This document shows, in pieces, positions 30,117 to 37,642 of a stretch of DNA of 64,000 nucleotides. The stretch comes from JAGWBD01 sp965197455. Its GTDB lineage: Bacteria; Chloroflexota; Anaerolineae; Aggregatilineales; Phototrophicaceae. A program made the position numbers and the translations under genes. The stretch lies in assembly GCA_965197455.1 (NCBI GenBank), contig OZ240208.1, forward strand, positions 1,426,001 to 1,490,000. Reading direction: 5' to 3'. Every line of letters begins with the position of its first letter. Position 1 is the first letter of the stretch. The notes beneath the pieces were generated by a model. The model was not told the DNA's origin and made no database searches. It saw only the letters and a list, made by a program, of their open reading frames with translations.

Positions 30117-31379
30117 TCAGGCGCTGACCTCGGCCACGATTTCTTCTTCGATTTCTTCCTCGGCTGCCGCTTCTGCTTCTGCAGCTGCCGCTGCTTCCGC
30201 TTCCGCCTCGGCGGCCAGCCTGGCAGCCTCGGCCGCGATGCGCCGTTTCTCCTGCCATGCCTCCAGCTCCGCCGCCATGAGCGCCTTCAGACTAAGGCCC
30301 AGACGCTGCCGTTCGGGCTCGATGTTAACCACCCGCATCAACAGTTCCTGGCCTTCATGCACGACCAGCGAGGGATGCTCCGGTTGCGGCTCATCCATCT
30401 GGCTGACGTGCAACAGGGCCTCGATTCCCGGCTCCATGCGCACGAAAGCGCCAAAGTCAGTCAGCCGCGACACGCTGCCTTCCACCAGCTGGCCCACATG
30501 GTAAAGCTCGCTGATCTGCTCCCACGGGTTTTGCTGCAGTCGCTTCAGACTCAGGCCAATGCGCCGGCCTTTCAAATCGAGGCGCAGAATAAATACCTCA
30601 ATTTTCTGGCCCACCTTCAAAATTTCGCCCGGGTGCCGCACGCGGTGCCAGGCCAGTTCGGAAATGTGCACCAGGCCATCGGCGCCGCCCAGGTCCACAA
30701 AGGCGCCAAAGTCGCGCAGGCCACTGACCACGCCGCTGTGCACCTCACCTTCACGCAGGTTCGACAGCAGGCTTTCCTTCTGCGATTCCCGCTGCTCGCG
30801 GCGGGCGTCGCGCTGGCTGAAAACCAGACGCCGACGCTTCCAGTCCACCTCAAGCACCTTGACCGGAATCATGTTGCCAATCATCGCCCGCAGCTGGTCA
30901 CGGCGCTCGTCCTCGCTCAGCCCGCGCACCAGACCGACAGTATGGCTGGCCGGAATGAAGCCGCGCAGATTGCCAAAGGGCAATATCAATCCGCCCCGGT
31001 TGGCCTCGGCCACCTGCCCCATGTATATCTCGTCCTGGTCCATCAGCTGCTGCGCCCGCTGCCAGTCTTCGGTCTGACGCGCCTGCGATGCCGACAACAG
31101 CAAGTTCCCGCTTTCGTCCTCCGGGCGCAACACCATCACGTCCAGCGCATCGCCGACCTGACAGTCCAGCCCCCCGTCAATGCGATCCAGATCGCGCCGT
31201 TCCACGACTCCGTCACGCCCCAACCCCACGTCGACGATCATGCCAAGATGATCTATTGCCAAAATAGTGCCCTGAATAATGTCTCCCCGCTTCGGTTCCT
31301 CGCGCGCGAAAGACTCCTCTAGTAGTGCAGCGAAATCCAGTAGCTCTGTCCCGTTGCTTTCTTGTATTCTGTCGTGCAT
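30117..31379 (-). CDS. S1 RNA-binding domain protein, ribosomal protein S1-like (copy A)
   Basis: The 420-residue protein has about four S1 domains. The clearest is GLRDFGAFVDLGGADGLVHI near the middle, followed by TDFGAFVRMEPGIEALLHV. It ends in an Ala/Glu-rich acidic tail. Four domains is fewer than the six of proteobacterial bS1 and closer to other phyla. ATG 31379 or ATG 31391 are both possible starts. It has the strongest promoter in the window, so it is probably the main S1. Confidence 0.9.
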   Translation of the reverse strand: MHDRIQESNGTELLDFAALLEESFAREEPKRGDIIQGTILAIDHLGMIVDVGLGRDGVVERRDLDRIDGGLDCQVGDALDVMVLRPEDESGNLLLSASQARQTEDWQRAQQLMDQDEIYMGQVAEANRGGLILPFGNLRGFIPASHTVGLVRGLSEDERRDQLRAMIGNMIPVKVLEVDWKRRRLVFSQRDARREQRESQKESLLSNLREGEVHSGVVSGLRDFGAFVDLGGADGLVHISELAWHRVRHPGEILKVGQKIEVFILRLDLKGRRIGLSLKRLQQNPWEQISELYHVGQLVEGSVSRLTDFGAFVRMEPGIEALLHVSQMDEPQPEHPSLVVHEGQELLMRVVNIEPERQRLGLSLKALMAAELEAWQEKRRIAAEAARLAAEAEAEAAAAAEAEAAAEEEIEEEIVAEVSA

Positions 31380-31515
31380 GTTTCCGTTCATTCCCCCCGT
31401 AGCAACAAACGATTCACAAAACGCGGCCTGCCGGGGGCCGCGCATGCGCTGGTCCTCTCGCGGAGTTGCATACGAACCCGTGCCGGGCGCGCGTCACTCC
31501 GCCTGACCGCGACGA

Positions 31516-31544
31516 AGTATACCGATGTGATGACTGGCTGTCAA
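31516..31544 (-). promoter_or_regulatory. strong promoter for S1 copy A (TTGACA-17-TATACT)
   Basis: The minus strand has consensus TTGACA at 31539-31544 and TATACT at 31516-31521 with 17 bases between. The leader to the ATG is about 130 bases, long enough to hold a regulatory structure as in other S1 genes. Confidence 0.8.
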
Positions 31545-31574
31545 ACCACTGCAGGCCGCAGGCGCTGATAGGGC

Positions 31575-32831
31575 TCAGGAGGACTTGTCCGCTGCGTCAG
31601 AGCCTGCGCTGACCTCGGGCTCGACGGCTGCTTCAGGCGCGTCCGCAACCTCATCTTCAGCTGCTGCCACCGCCTCTGGCCCGTCCGCTGCCTCAGACTC
31701 AGGCGCGGACGCCTCACCTTCCAGACCCGTGCCCCAGCGCTGCGTGAAGCCGACGCGCCGTTTTTCCGGCTCGAGGTGGCTGATGCGCAGGCTCAGCCGG
31801 TCGCCCTTCTTGACGTAGGAGTGGGGTTCACTCAGCGAACCATCGCCCATCTCGCTGAGATGCAACAACCCCTCAAGGCCGTCGTCCAGCGCGACAAAGG
31901 CGCCGAAATCGACCACATTGGTCACCATGCCGCCCACCAGCTGCCCCTCGTGATACCGTTCCGTGGCATCATCCCAGGGATCGCTCAGCAGACGTTTGCG
32001 ACTGAGCGCGATGCGGTTGCGCTCGTGATCCAGGCTGAGGACGTAGACCTCAATCTCCTGGCCGATGCGCAGAATGTCGCGCGGGTGGTCCACGCGATGC
32101 CAGGCCAGTTCACTGACATGGATGAGGCCGTCGGCGCCGCCCAGGTTGACGAATGCGCCGAAGTCGCGCAGGCCCGTGACCTGGCCCGGCACCTTGTCGC
32201 CTTCCTTCAGCTCCGCCAGCAGCCGCGCCTTCTGCCGCGCGCGCCACTCCCGCTGGGCCTCACGCTCACTGAAAATCAGCCGGCGCCGGTCCTGGTCAAC
32301 CTCAATCACCTTGACGCCCAGCTGATGATCGCGCATGCCTTCCCAGGCCTCGCGCCGGTCACCGGAAAAGCTCACCGATACCAGGTGCGAACTGGGCACA
32401 AAGCCCTCAAGACGATTCCAGCGCACCAGAATGCCGCCGCGGTTGTGTCCCGTAACCGTGACATCGACCACGGTCTCTTCCTTCAGCAGCTCGCTCGCCT
32501 TCTCCCAGTCATATTGCTGCAGACCCATGTTGATGGAGACGATCAGGTTTTCATCCTGGTCGCGCGGGTTCATTACATAGACCGGTACCTTCTGGCCTAC
32601 CTCCAGGCTGGCGTAGAATTCCGGGTCCAGGCGCTCGATGTCCTGGTGCGGCACGATGCCGTCCCGCTTGGTTCCCATGTCGACGATGATTTCACGTTCA
32701 TCGATCTCGAGAATGATGGCGCTGCGGATTTCACCACGACGAGGCGGAGCATAGGCCAGCGTCGCTTCCAGCAGCTCCTGGAATTCCGCGCCGTAATCCG
32801 TGTCGTCCGCTTGCGAATCCGTCGGGTTCAT
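31575..32831 (-). CDS. S1 RNA-binding domain protein, ribosomal protein S1-like (copy B)
   Basis: The 418-residue paralogue of the next gene has about four S1 domains (GLRDFGAFVNLGGADGLIHV and VDFGAFVALDDGLEGLLHL) and an acidic Ala/Glu tail. ATG 32831 has AAGGTGG about 9 bases upstream; the frame's earlier start at 32879 has none. It has its own TATACT box at 32898. Whether it is ribosomal or has another RNA role is not visible. Confidence 0.88.
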   Translation of the reverse strand: MNPTDSQADDTDYGAEFQELLEATLAYAPPRRGEIRSAIILEIDEREIIVDMGTKRDGIVPHQDIERLDPEFYASLEVGQKVPVYVMNPRDQDENLIVSINMGLQQYDWEKASELLKEETVVDVTVTGHNRGGILVRWNRLEGFVPSSHLVSVSFSGDRREAWEGMRDHQLGVKVIEVDQDRRRLIFSEREAQREWRARQKARLLAELKEGDKVPGQVTGLRDFGAFVNLGGADGLIHVSELAWHRVDHPRDILRIGQEIEVYVLSLDHERNRIALSRKRLLSDPWDDATERYHEGQLVGGMVTNVVDFGAFVALDDGLEGLLHLSEMGDGSLSEPHSYVKKGDRLSLRISHLEPEKRRVGFTQRWGTGLEGEASAPESEAADGPEAVAAAEDEVADAPEAAVEPEVSAGSDAADKSS

Positions 32832-32897
32832 CAATGTCTGCCACCTTGATAGCCTGTTACAAAAATGCTTTCGGCTCATCCTGCGACCGTTGCACGG

Positions 32898-32903
32898 AGT
32901 ATA
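32898..32903 (-). promoter_or_regulatory. -10 box (TATACT) for S1 copy B
   Basis: TATACT on the minus strand, about 67 bases upstream of ATG 32831. The possible -35, TGTATT at 17 bases, is poor. Confidence 0.45.
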
Positions 32904-32957
32904 CCTGAAACGCGCGCCAGAATACAGACTGGCACGCGCAAGGTCTGCGCGCGACGC

Positions 32958-33470
32958 CTATATCTCCGGCTCGGCCATGCCGATGCCGCGTAACCCGCGG
33001 TCCAGCTCCCAGGGGTAAACCACCCACGCATCGGTGATGGCGCCGTAGAAATCCGGCTCAGCCGTGCTGAACAGTGAACGCTGTGGATTGTAATGCAGCA
33101 CGCAGGTCCAGGGCGTCGCGCCAGCGCTTTCGGCCCGACCGCGCACCGTCGCGCTGGTGCGGCCGCTGCCCCACACGTCGTCCACGATGAGTGTGCGCCG
33201 TCCCGTCAGCAGGCTGTTGCCGGGAAACTGCAGAAACCTCGGCCAGGCCATCAGGCCCGCGGTCTCCGTCGCCGGAAAATCGACCGCCGCGGTCAGTACA
33301 TGGCGAATGTTCAGGCTCTCGGAGAGCAGGCCGCCAGGAATCAGGCCGCCGCGGGTGACCATCATCATCGCGTCAAAGGGGCCGGCGGAACGAATCTGCG
33401 GGATCAAGGTGTCAATCAGCCGGTCCACATCCTCCCAGGTTACCAGCTCCTTGCGCAGATCCCCGTTCAC
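32958..33470 (-). CDS. phosphoribosyltransferase
   Basis: The 170-residue type I phosphoribosyltransferase has the PRPP loop RTLIVDDVWGSGRTSATV (about 92-109) and an N-terminal MMMVTRGGLIPGG resembling xanthine/guanine phosphoribosyltransferases. It likely salvages a purine base using PRPP. It starts at GTG 33470, 28 bases after the stop of the P5C dehydrogenase gene. The base specificity is not determinable. Confidence 0.85.
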   Translation of the reverse strand: MNGDLRKELVTWEDVDRLIDTLIPQIRSAGPFDAMMMVTRGGLIPGGLLSESLNIRHVLTAAVDFPATETAGLMAWPRFLQFPGNSLLTGRRTLIVDDVWGSGRTSATVRGRAESAGATPWTCVLHYNPQRSLFSTAEPDFYGAITDAWVVYPWELDRGLRGIGMAEPEI

Positions 33471-33498
33471 GCCCTGCCCCTTTTGCCCTGCCCGTCCC

Positions 33499-35058
33499 TC
33501 ACAGACGCTGTGCGATGCTCTTGGCCTGAGTGTAGAGCAGCAGATAGTCCGGCCCGCCGGCCTTGCTGTCCGTCCCGCTCATGTTGAAGCCGCCGAAAGG
33601 CTGCACCCCCACCATCGCGCCCGTGCACTTGCGATTGATGTACAGGTTGCCCACGTGTAAATCCGAGCGCACCCGCGACAGTCGCTGCGCGTCCTGGCTG
33701 TAGACCGCGCTGGTCAGACCATAGTCCGTGCTGTTGACGATGCGCAGCGCGTCCTCGAAGTCGCGCGCGCGCACCAGCGCCACCACCGGGCCGAAGATCT
33801 CCTCCTGCGCGATGCGCGCCGATTCCGGCACCTCGCCGAAGATGGTCGGCGCGATGAAATAGCCGCCCTCCTCCGTCTCCAGCGGCCCGCCGCCCAGCAG
33901 CACTTCACCCTCGTCCGAGCCGATCTCCAGGTAGCTCTTGACCTTGTCAAACTGGTCCGGGTCGATGACCGGCCCAACCGCAACGTCCGGCCCCTCATCC
34001 GGCGCGCCGACCTGCAAGGCTTTCGCCCGCTCCAGAATCTTCGGCACCAGTTCGTCGTATACAGAATCGACAATGATGACGCGCGAGCCCGCCGAACACT
34101 TCTGCCCCTGATAGCCGAAGGCGCTGGTCACGATGCCTTCCGCCGCCTGCTCCAGCCGCGCCGTCTCGTCCACCAGCACCGCGTCCTTGCCGCCCATCTC
34201 CAGGATGGAGCGCTTGAGCCAGGACTGGCCCGGCAGCACCTTGCCGGCCTTTTCGTAGATCTCCACGCCCACGTCGCGTGAACCGGTGAAGCAGATGAAG
34301 CGTGTGCGCGGGTGCTCCACCATGCGCGCGCCGACGATCTCGCCCGGCCCGGTCAGGAAGTTAATCACGCCCGGCGGCAGGCCGCACTCCAGGAAGAGTT
34401 CCGCGACCTTCCAGCCGAGCAACGGGCTCTGCTCCGCCGGTTTGTAGACGGCCGTGTTGCCCGCCACCAGCGTCGCCGACAGCAAGCCGGTGCCAATGGC
34501 CGCCGGGAAGTTCCACGGTGGGATGACCGCGCCCACGCCCAGCGGGATGTACTTCAGGGTCTGCACTTCACCTGGCCACTCCGTCAGCTTTTCGCTGGAG
34601 TGCTCCAGTTCGAGCATCTGCCGCGCGTAGTATTCGAGGAAGTCGATCGCCTCGGCAGTCTCGCCATCAGCCTCGCTCCAGGCCTTGCCAATCTCCAGTG
34701 ACATCAGCGCGTTGAATTCGTGACGCCGCTCGCGCATCAGCGCCGCGACGCGCAGCAACAAACGCGCGCGTTCGTCAGCCGGCGTCAGGCGCCATTCGGC
34801 AAAGGCGTCCTCGGCCGCGGCCACGGCCATGTCAACGTGCTCGGCGCCGCCGTCAGCAAAATACGCCAGCACCTCACCGGGGCGCGCGGGACACACAGAC
34901 GCAAATGTCTCGTCCAGATAAATCTCCTTGCCGCCGATGATCAGGGGCAGCGTCTGCCCCGCCTCGGCGCGCACGCGCTCCAGCGCATTGCGAAAGGCCG
35001 CAATCTCTTTTGGATCGCTGTAATCGACGTACGGTTCGTTACGATATGCGGGCAGCAT
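33499..35058 (-). CDS. L-glutamate gamma-semialdehyde (1-pyrroline-5-carboxylate) dehydrogenase
   Basis: The 519-residue aldehyde dehydrogenase matches the RocA/PruA length and pattern. It starts LPAYRNEPYVDYSDPKEIAA and has IPPWNFPAAIGTG for NAD binding, LEMGGKDAVLVDE for the general base Glu and GQKCSAGSRVI with the catalytic Cys. It oxidises P5C/glutamate semialdehyde to glutamate in proline and ornithine breakdown. No proline dehydrogenase is adjacent. GGAGAGG precedes ATG 35058. Confidence 0.93.
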   Translation of the reverse strand: MLPAYRNEPYVDYSDPKEIAAFRNALERVRAEAGQTLPLIIGGKEIYLDETFASVCPARPGEVLAYFADGGAEHVDMAVAAAEDAFAEWRLTPADERARLLLRVAALMRERRHEFNALMSLEIGKAWSEADGETAEAIDFLEYYARQMLELEHSSEKLTEWPGEVQTLKYIPLGVGAVIPPWNFPAAIGTGLLSATLVAGNTAVYKPAEQSPLLGWKVAELFLECGLPPGVINFLTGPGEIVGARMVEHPRTRFICFTGSRDVGVEIYEKAGKVLPGQSWLKRSILEMGGKDAVLVDETARLEQAAEGIVTSAFGYQGQKCSAGSRVIIVDSVYDELVPKILERAKALQVGAPDEGPDVAVGPVIDPDQFDKVKSYLEIGSDEGEVLLGGGPLETEEGGYFIAPTIFGEVPESARIAQEEIFGPVVALVRARDFEDALRIVNSTDYGLTSAVYSQDAQRLSRVRSDLHVGNLYINRKCTGAMVGVQPFGGFNMSGTDSKAGGPDYLLLYTQAKSIAQRL

Positions 35059-35121
35059 GACCTCTCCTCGTCCTGCATCCAGACCTGACTCATTCTACCA
35101 CGACCTGCGTAGCGCTGCCCT

Positions 35122-36009
35122 TCAGGCCTGTAGCTGACGCAGGGCCGTCAGCAGCCAGGCATCGATCTGCGCGCGCATCAGCCCGGCCGTGACGTGGCGC
35201 ATGCCATACTGCGCCCAGGCCGGATAGACTTCCGGCGGCCCCGGCAATCCCTCGCTCAGGCACATCAGGTCCCACCACGCCTGGTCAGCGCAGTCCCTGC
35301 CGCTCAATTCCCGGTAGTGTTGCAGGAAGCGCTCCGCAACTTCACTGCCGTACAGAAAGACCAGGTTGATGCGGCAGTGCGCCAGGTCGACAGCCGCTGC
35401 GCCGCGGCAGGCGTTAACCCAGTCCACCACCGCGCTCAGGCGCTGGCCCTGCCACAGCAGGTTGACCGGGTGATAGTCGCGGTGGATGAAGCATTCCGGC
35501 GCGGGCGGCGGTGACCCCGCAGTGATGGCCAGGGCGCGCTCCCAGGCCTCCGGCACCTCGCTCCAGGCCGGCACCTCGCGCCGGGCCTGCCCCCACGCAA
35601 ACCACGACCAGCCCAAATCCTGCGCCGGCACGCGGTGTATGGCGAGCAGCATGTGAGCCTGCTGCCGCAGCCAGTCGTCCAGCTCACGCGGCTGCAACAG
35701 CACCGCGCCTGGCAGCCAGCTCATCAGCAGCAGCGGCAGGCCGCAAACCGTGCCCGTCGCGTCAAAGGCGACGGCTTCCGGCGCGGGCAACCCGCCCTTG
35801 CGCGCATATTGCAGGACGGCTGCTTCATGCGTCACCAGATCAGGCTCCTGCCGCAGCCAGTCCGCGTTGTCGTGGCTGCGCAGGACGTAGCGTTGCCCGC
35901 CGGCCTCCAGCATCCAAAGTGTAGTGGAGGTACTCCCCGCCAGCTGCTCGCACTGCGTAAGCGCCGCGCCGGTCGCCTCAGCCACCCAGGCGCGCAGGCA
36001 CTCATTCAT
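35122..36009 (-). CDS. aminoglycoside phosphotransferase (APH)-family kinase-like protein
   Basis: The 295-residue protein has the kinase-like catalytic loop CFIHRDYHPVNLLWQ (about 165-179) and the metal motif AVVDWVNACRG. Members phosphorylate small molecules such as choline, homoserine or antibiotics; none can be assigned here. It overlaps the end of the upstream methyltransferase-like gene by 8 bases and ends the operon headed by pnp. Confidence 0.85.
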   Translation of the reverse strand: MNECLRAWVAEATGAALTQCEQLAGSTSTTLWMLEAGGQRYVLRSHDNADWLRQEPDLVTHEAAVLQYARKGGLPAPEAVAFDATGTVCGLPLLLMSWLPGAVLLQPRELDDWLRQQAHMLLAIHRVPAQDLGWSWFAWGQARREVPAWSEVPEAWERALAITAGSPPPAPECFIHRDYHPVNLLWQGQRLSAVVDWVNACRGAAAVDLAHCRINLVFLYGSEVAERFLQHYRELSGRDCADQAWWDLMCLSEGLPGPPEVYPAWAQYGMRHVTAGLMRAQIDAWLLTALRQLQA

Positions 36010-36790
36010 CGGGCGTCGCGGCCTGCGCCGGGTCGATGTCGATGACGCCGATCGTGCCCTGCGCCAGCGCCTCGGGCGCGGGATTCAGCAACAGCCGCAG
36101 CGGCCACTGCTGCGCGGCCTCGCGCGGAAACTTGCCGACCTTGTTGACATCCTGGATGCGGCCCTGCAACACCGCCGGCTGCAGAAAGGCCACCGCCCGC
36201 GGCAGACTGCTGAAGGCCAGCAGCCGCTGCTCCGCGCCCGCGCCGATGGTCAGCGCTTGCCAGCGCAACGTCTCGCCCTCACGCATGGCCCAGGGCGGGC
36301 GATCCGGCGTCTGCCGCACCAGTAGATGCACGTAGCGTCCGGGCCATGCGGCAACATCCGTGACCACATCCCCGTCCGCCACCTGGCGAATCCGCTCGAG
36401 CGTGCGCTGCGCCCTGTGCGGACGTTCGCCGCGCAGCAACAGGGCTTCGCCCTGCGCCTCAATCAGGATGCGCACGAAGCCCGCTTTCTCCAGCGTGAGC
36501 TGTTGCTGCACTTCGGGAGTCCCCTGCCGCCAGCCAATGATGAGGCGACCACCTGGCCGCAAACAACGGCAGGCCGTCGTCAAAAAGTCGGCCTCCAGCG
36601 GCTGCTCCAGCGCGACGATCGCGTCCGCGCATGAATCTTCCACTGGCAGATTTTGTACGCTGCGGGGTTTCACATCGCGCCGCTGCGCCGTGAACTGCGC
36701 AGAGCAGTGGCCGCCCACATCCAGCAACTTTAGTTCGCTGGCGGAGGGCGGCAACTGCTTCAGCATCAGCGCGATCAGGTCAGCCGGCAT
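36002..36790 (-). CDS. SAM-dependent methyltransferase-like protein, divergent
   Basis: The 262-residue protein has a shortened SAM-fold start (LKLLDVGGHCSAQ) and a motif resembling VEDSCADAIVAL plus CLRPGGRLIIGW, typical of class I methyltransferases. The glycine loop is degenerate and the second half (about 130-262) is unrecognised, so catalysis is uncertain. It overlaps both neighbours, indicating tight operon coupling with the 64-residue gene and the APH gene. Confidence 0.6.
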   Translation of the reverse strand: MPADLIALMLKQLPPSASELKLLDVGGHCSAQFTAQRRDVKPRSVQNLPVEDSCADAIVALEQPLEADFLTTACRCLRPGGRLIIGWRQGTPEVQQQLTLEKAGFVRILIEAQGEALLLRGERPHRAQRTLERIRQVADGDVVTDVAAWPGRYVHLLVRQTPDRPPWAMREGETLRWQALTIGAGAEQRLLAFSSLPRAVAFLQPAVLQGRIQDVNKVGKFPREAAQQWPLRLLLNPAPEALAQGTIGVIDIDPAQAATPDE

Positions 36791-36974
36791 CACCTGCGCG
36801 CGCCAGCTGCACCAGCTTTTGCAGCTCGTCCCACTCCTCGCGGAAAAAGTGCAGCGTCACGTGCCCCAGCTCGAGGTGCCAGACGGTCTCGCCGTCCGGC
36901 TCCTTCGATACCCAGGCGACGTAGTTGCCGGTCTCGGCCAGCGTTTCGACCGGGACTTCGTCATCGCCGTTCAT
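36780..36974 (-). CDS. small conserved-looking acidic protein, unknown function
   Basis: The 64-residue protein (MNGDDEVPVETLAETGNYVA start, then HLELGHVTLHFFREEWDELQ) has a beta strand then amphipathic helix pattern. Its ATG overlaps the pnp stop by one base (TAATG), and its end overlaps the next start, so it is almost certainly translated. I do not recognise the family. Confidence 0.7.
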   Translation of the reverse strand: MNGDDEVPVETLAETGNYVAWVSKEPDGETVWHLELGHVTLHFFREEWDELQKLVQLARAGDAG

Positions 36975-37642
36975 TAGCGACTCCGGCGCCGGCCGCCCCG
37001 GTCACGCTCGCGCGCTTCCTCGGCCGTCCAGCCTTCCAGCACTGCCTGACGACTGAGCCGCACCTTGCCGGTGGGGTCGATGTCGATGAGCATCACCATG
37101 ATCTCGTCGCCCATCTTGACCTCGTCCTCAACCGTCTCCACGCGATAGTCCGCCAGCTGCGAGATGTGCACAAGACCGTCGCGGCCCGGCAGGTATTCGA
37201 CGAAGGCGCCATAAGGCTCGATGCGATTGACCTCGCCGGTGTAAACGCGCCCGATTTCCAGATCGGAGTTGTCTACCCGTTCGCGCCGCCCGCCACCGCG
37301 CCGGTCACCGCCGCGTCCGCCCCGATCGCGGCCACCACGGTCACGTCCGCCACCGCGTCCACCACGACCGCCACGGTCGCGGTCGCGCGCTTCCTCGGCC
37401 GTCCAGCCTTCCAGCACCGCCTGGCGGCTCAGCCGTACCTTGCCCATCGGGTCCACGTCGACGACCATTACGTCAATCTCGTCACCCATGCTGACTTCGT
37501 CTTCAACCGACGCAACGCGAGTGCTCGCCAGCTGCGAGATGTGCACCATGCCGTCCTTGCCCGGCAGGAACTCGACGAAAGCGCCGAAGGGCTCGATGCG
37601 GCTGACCTTGCCGCTGTAGATGCGACCGATCTCCGGGTCTTC
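36974..37642 (-). repeat. intragenic duplication of S1 plus RG-rich tail in pnp
   Basis: The S1a unit (about 37394-37642) and S1b unit (36974-37276) encode almost the same protein. Both end VRLSRQAVLEGWTAEEAR then an Arg/Gly-rich stretch. About 60 bases near 37008-37070 and 37386-37445 are nearly identical at DNA level, which points to a recent duplication or ongoing gene conversion. Confidence 0.8.

Noticed and set aside
37277..37393. Tandem repeat or CRISPR-like array in pnp
   Set aside because: The repetitive DNA is in frame and encodes an Arg/Gly-rich linker; repeats are short and have no spacers.
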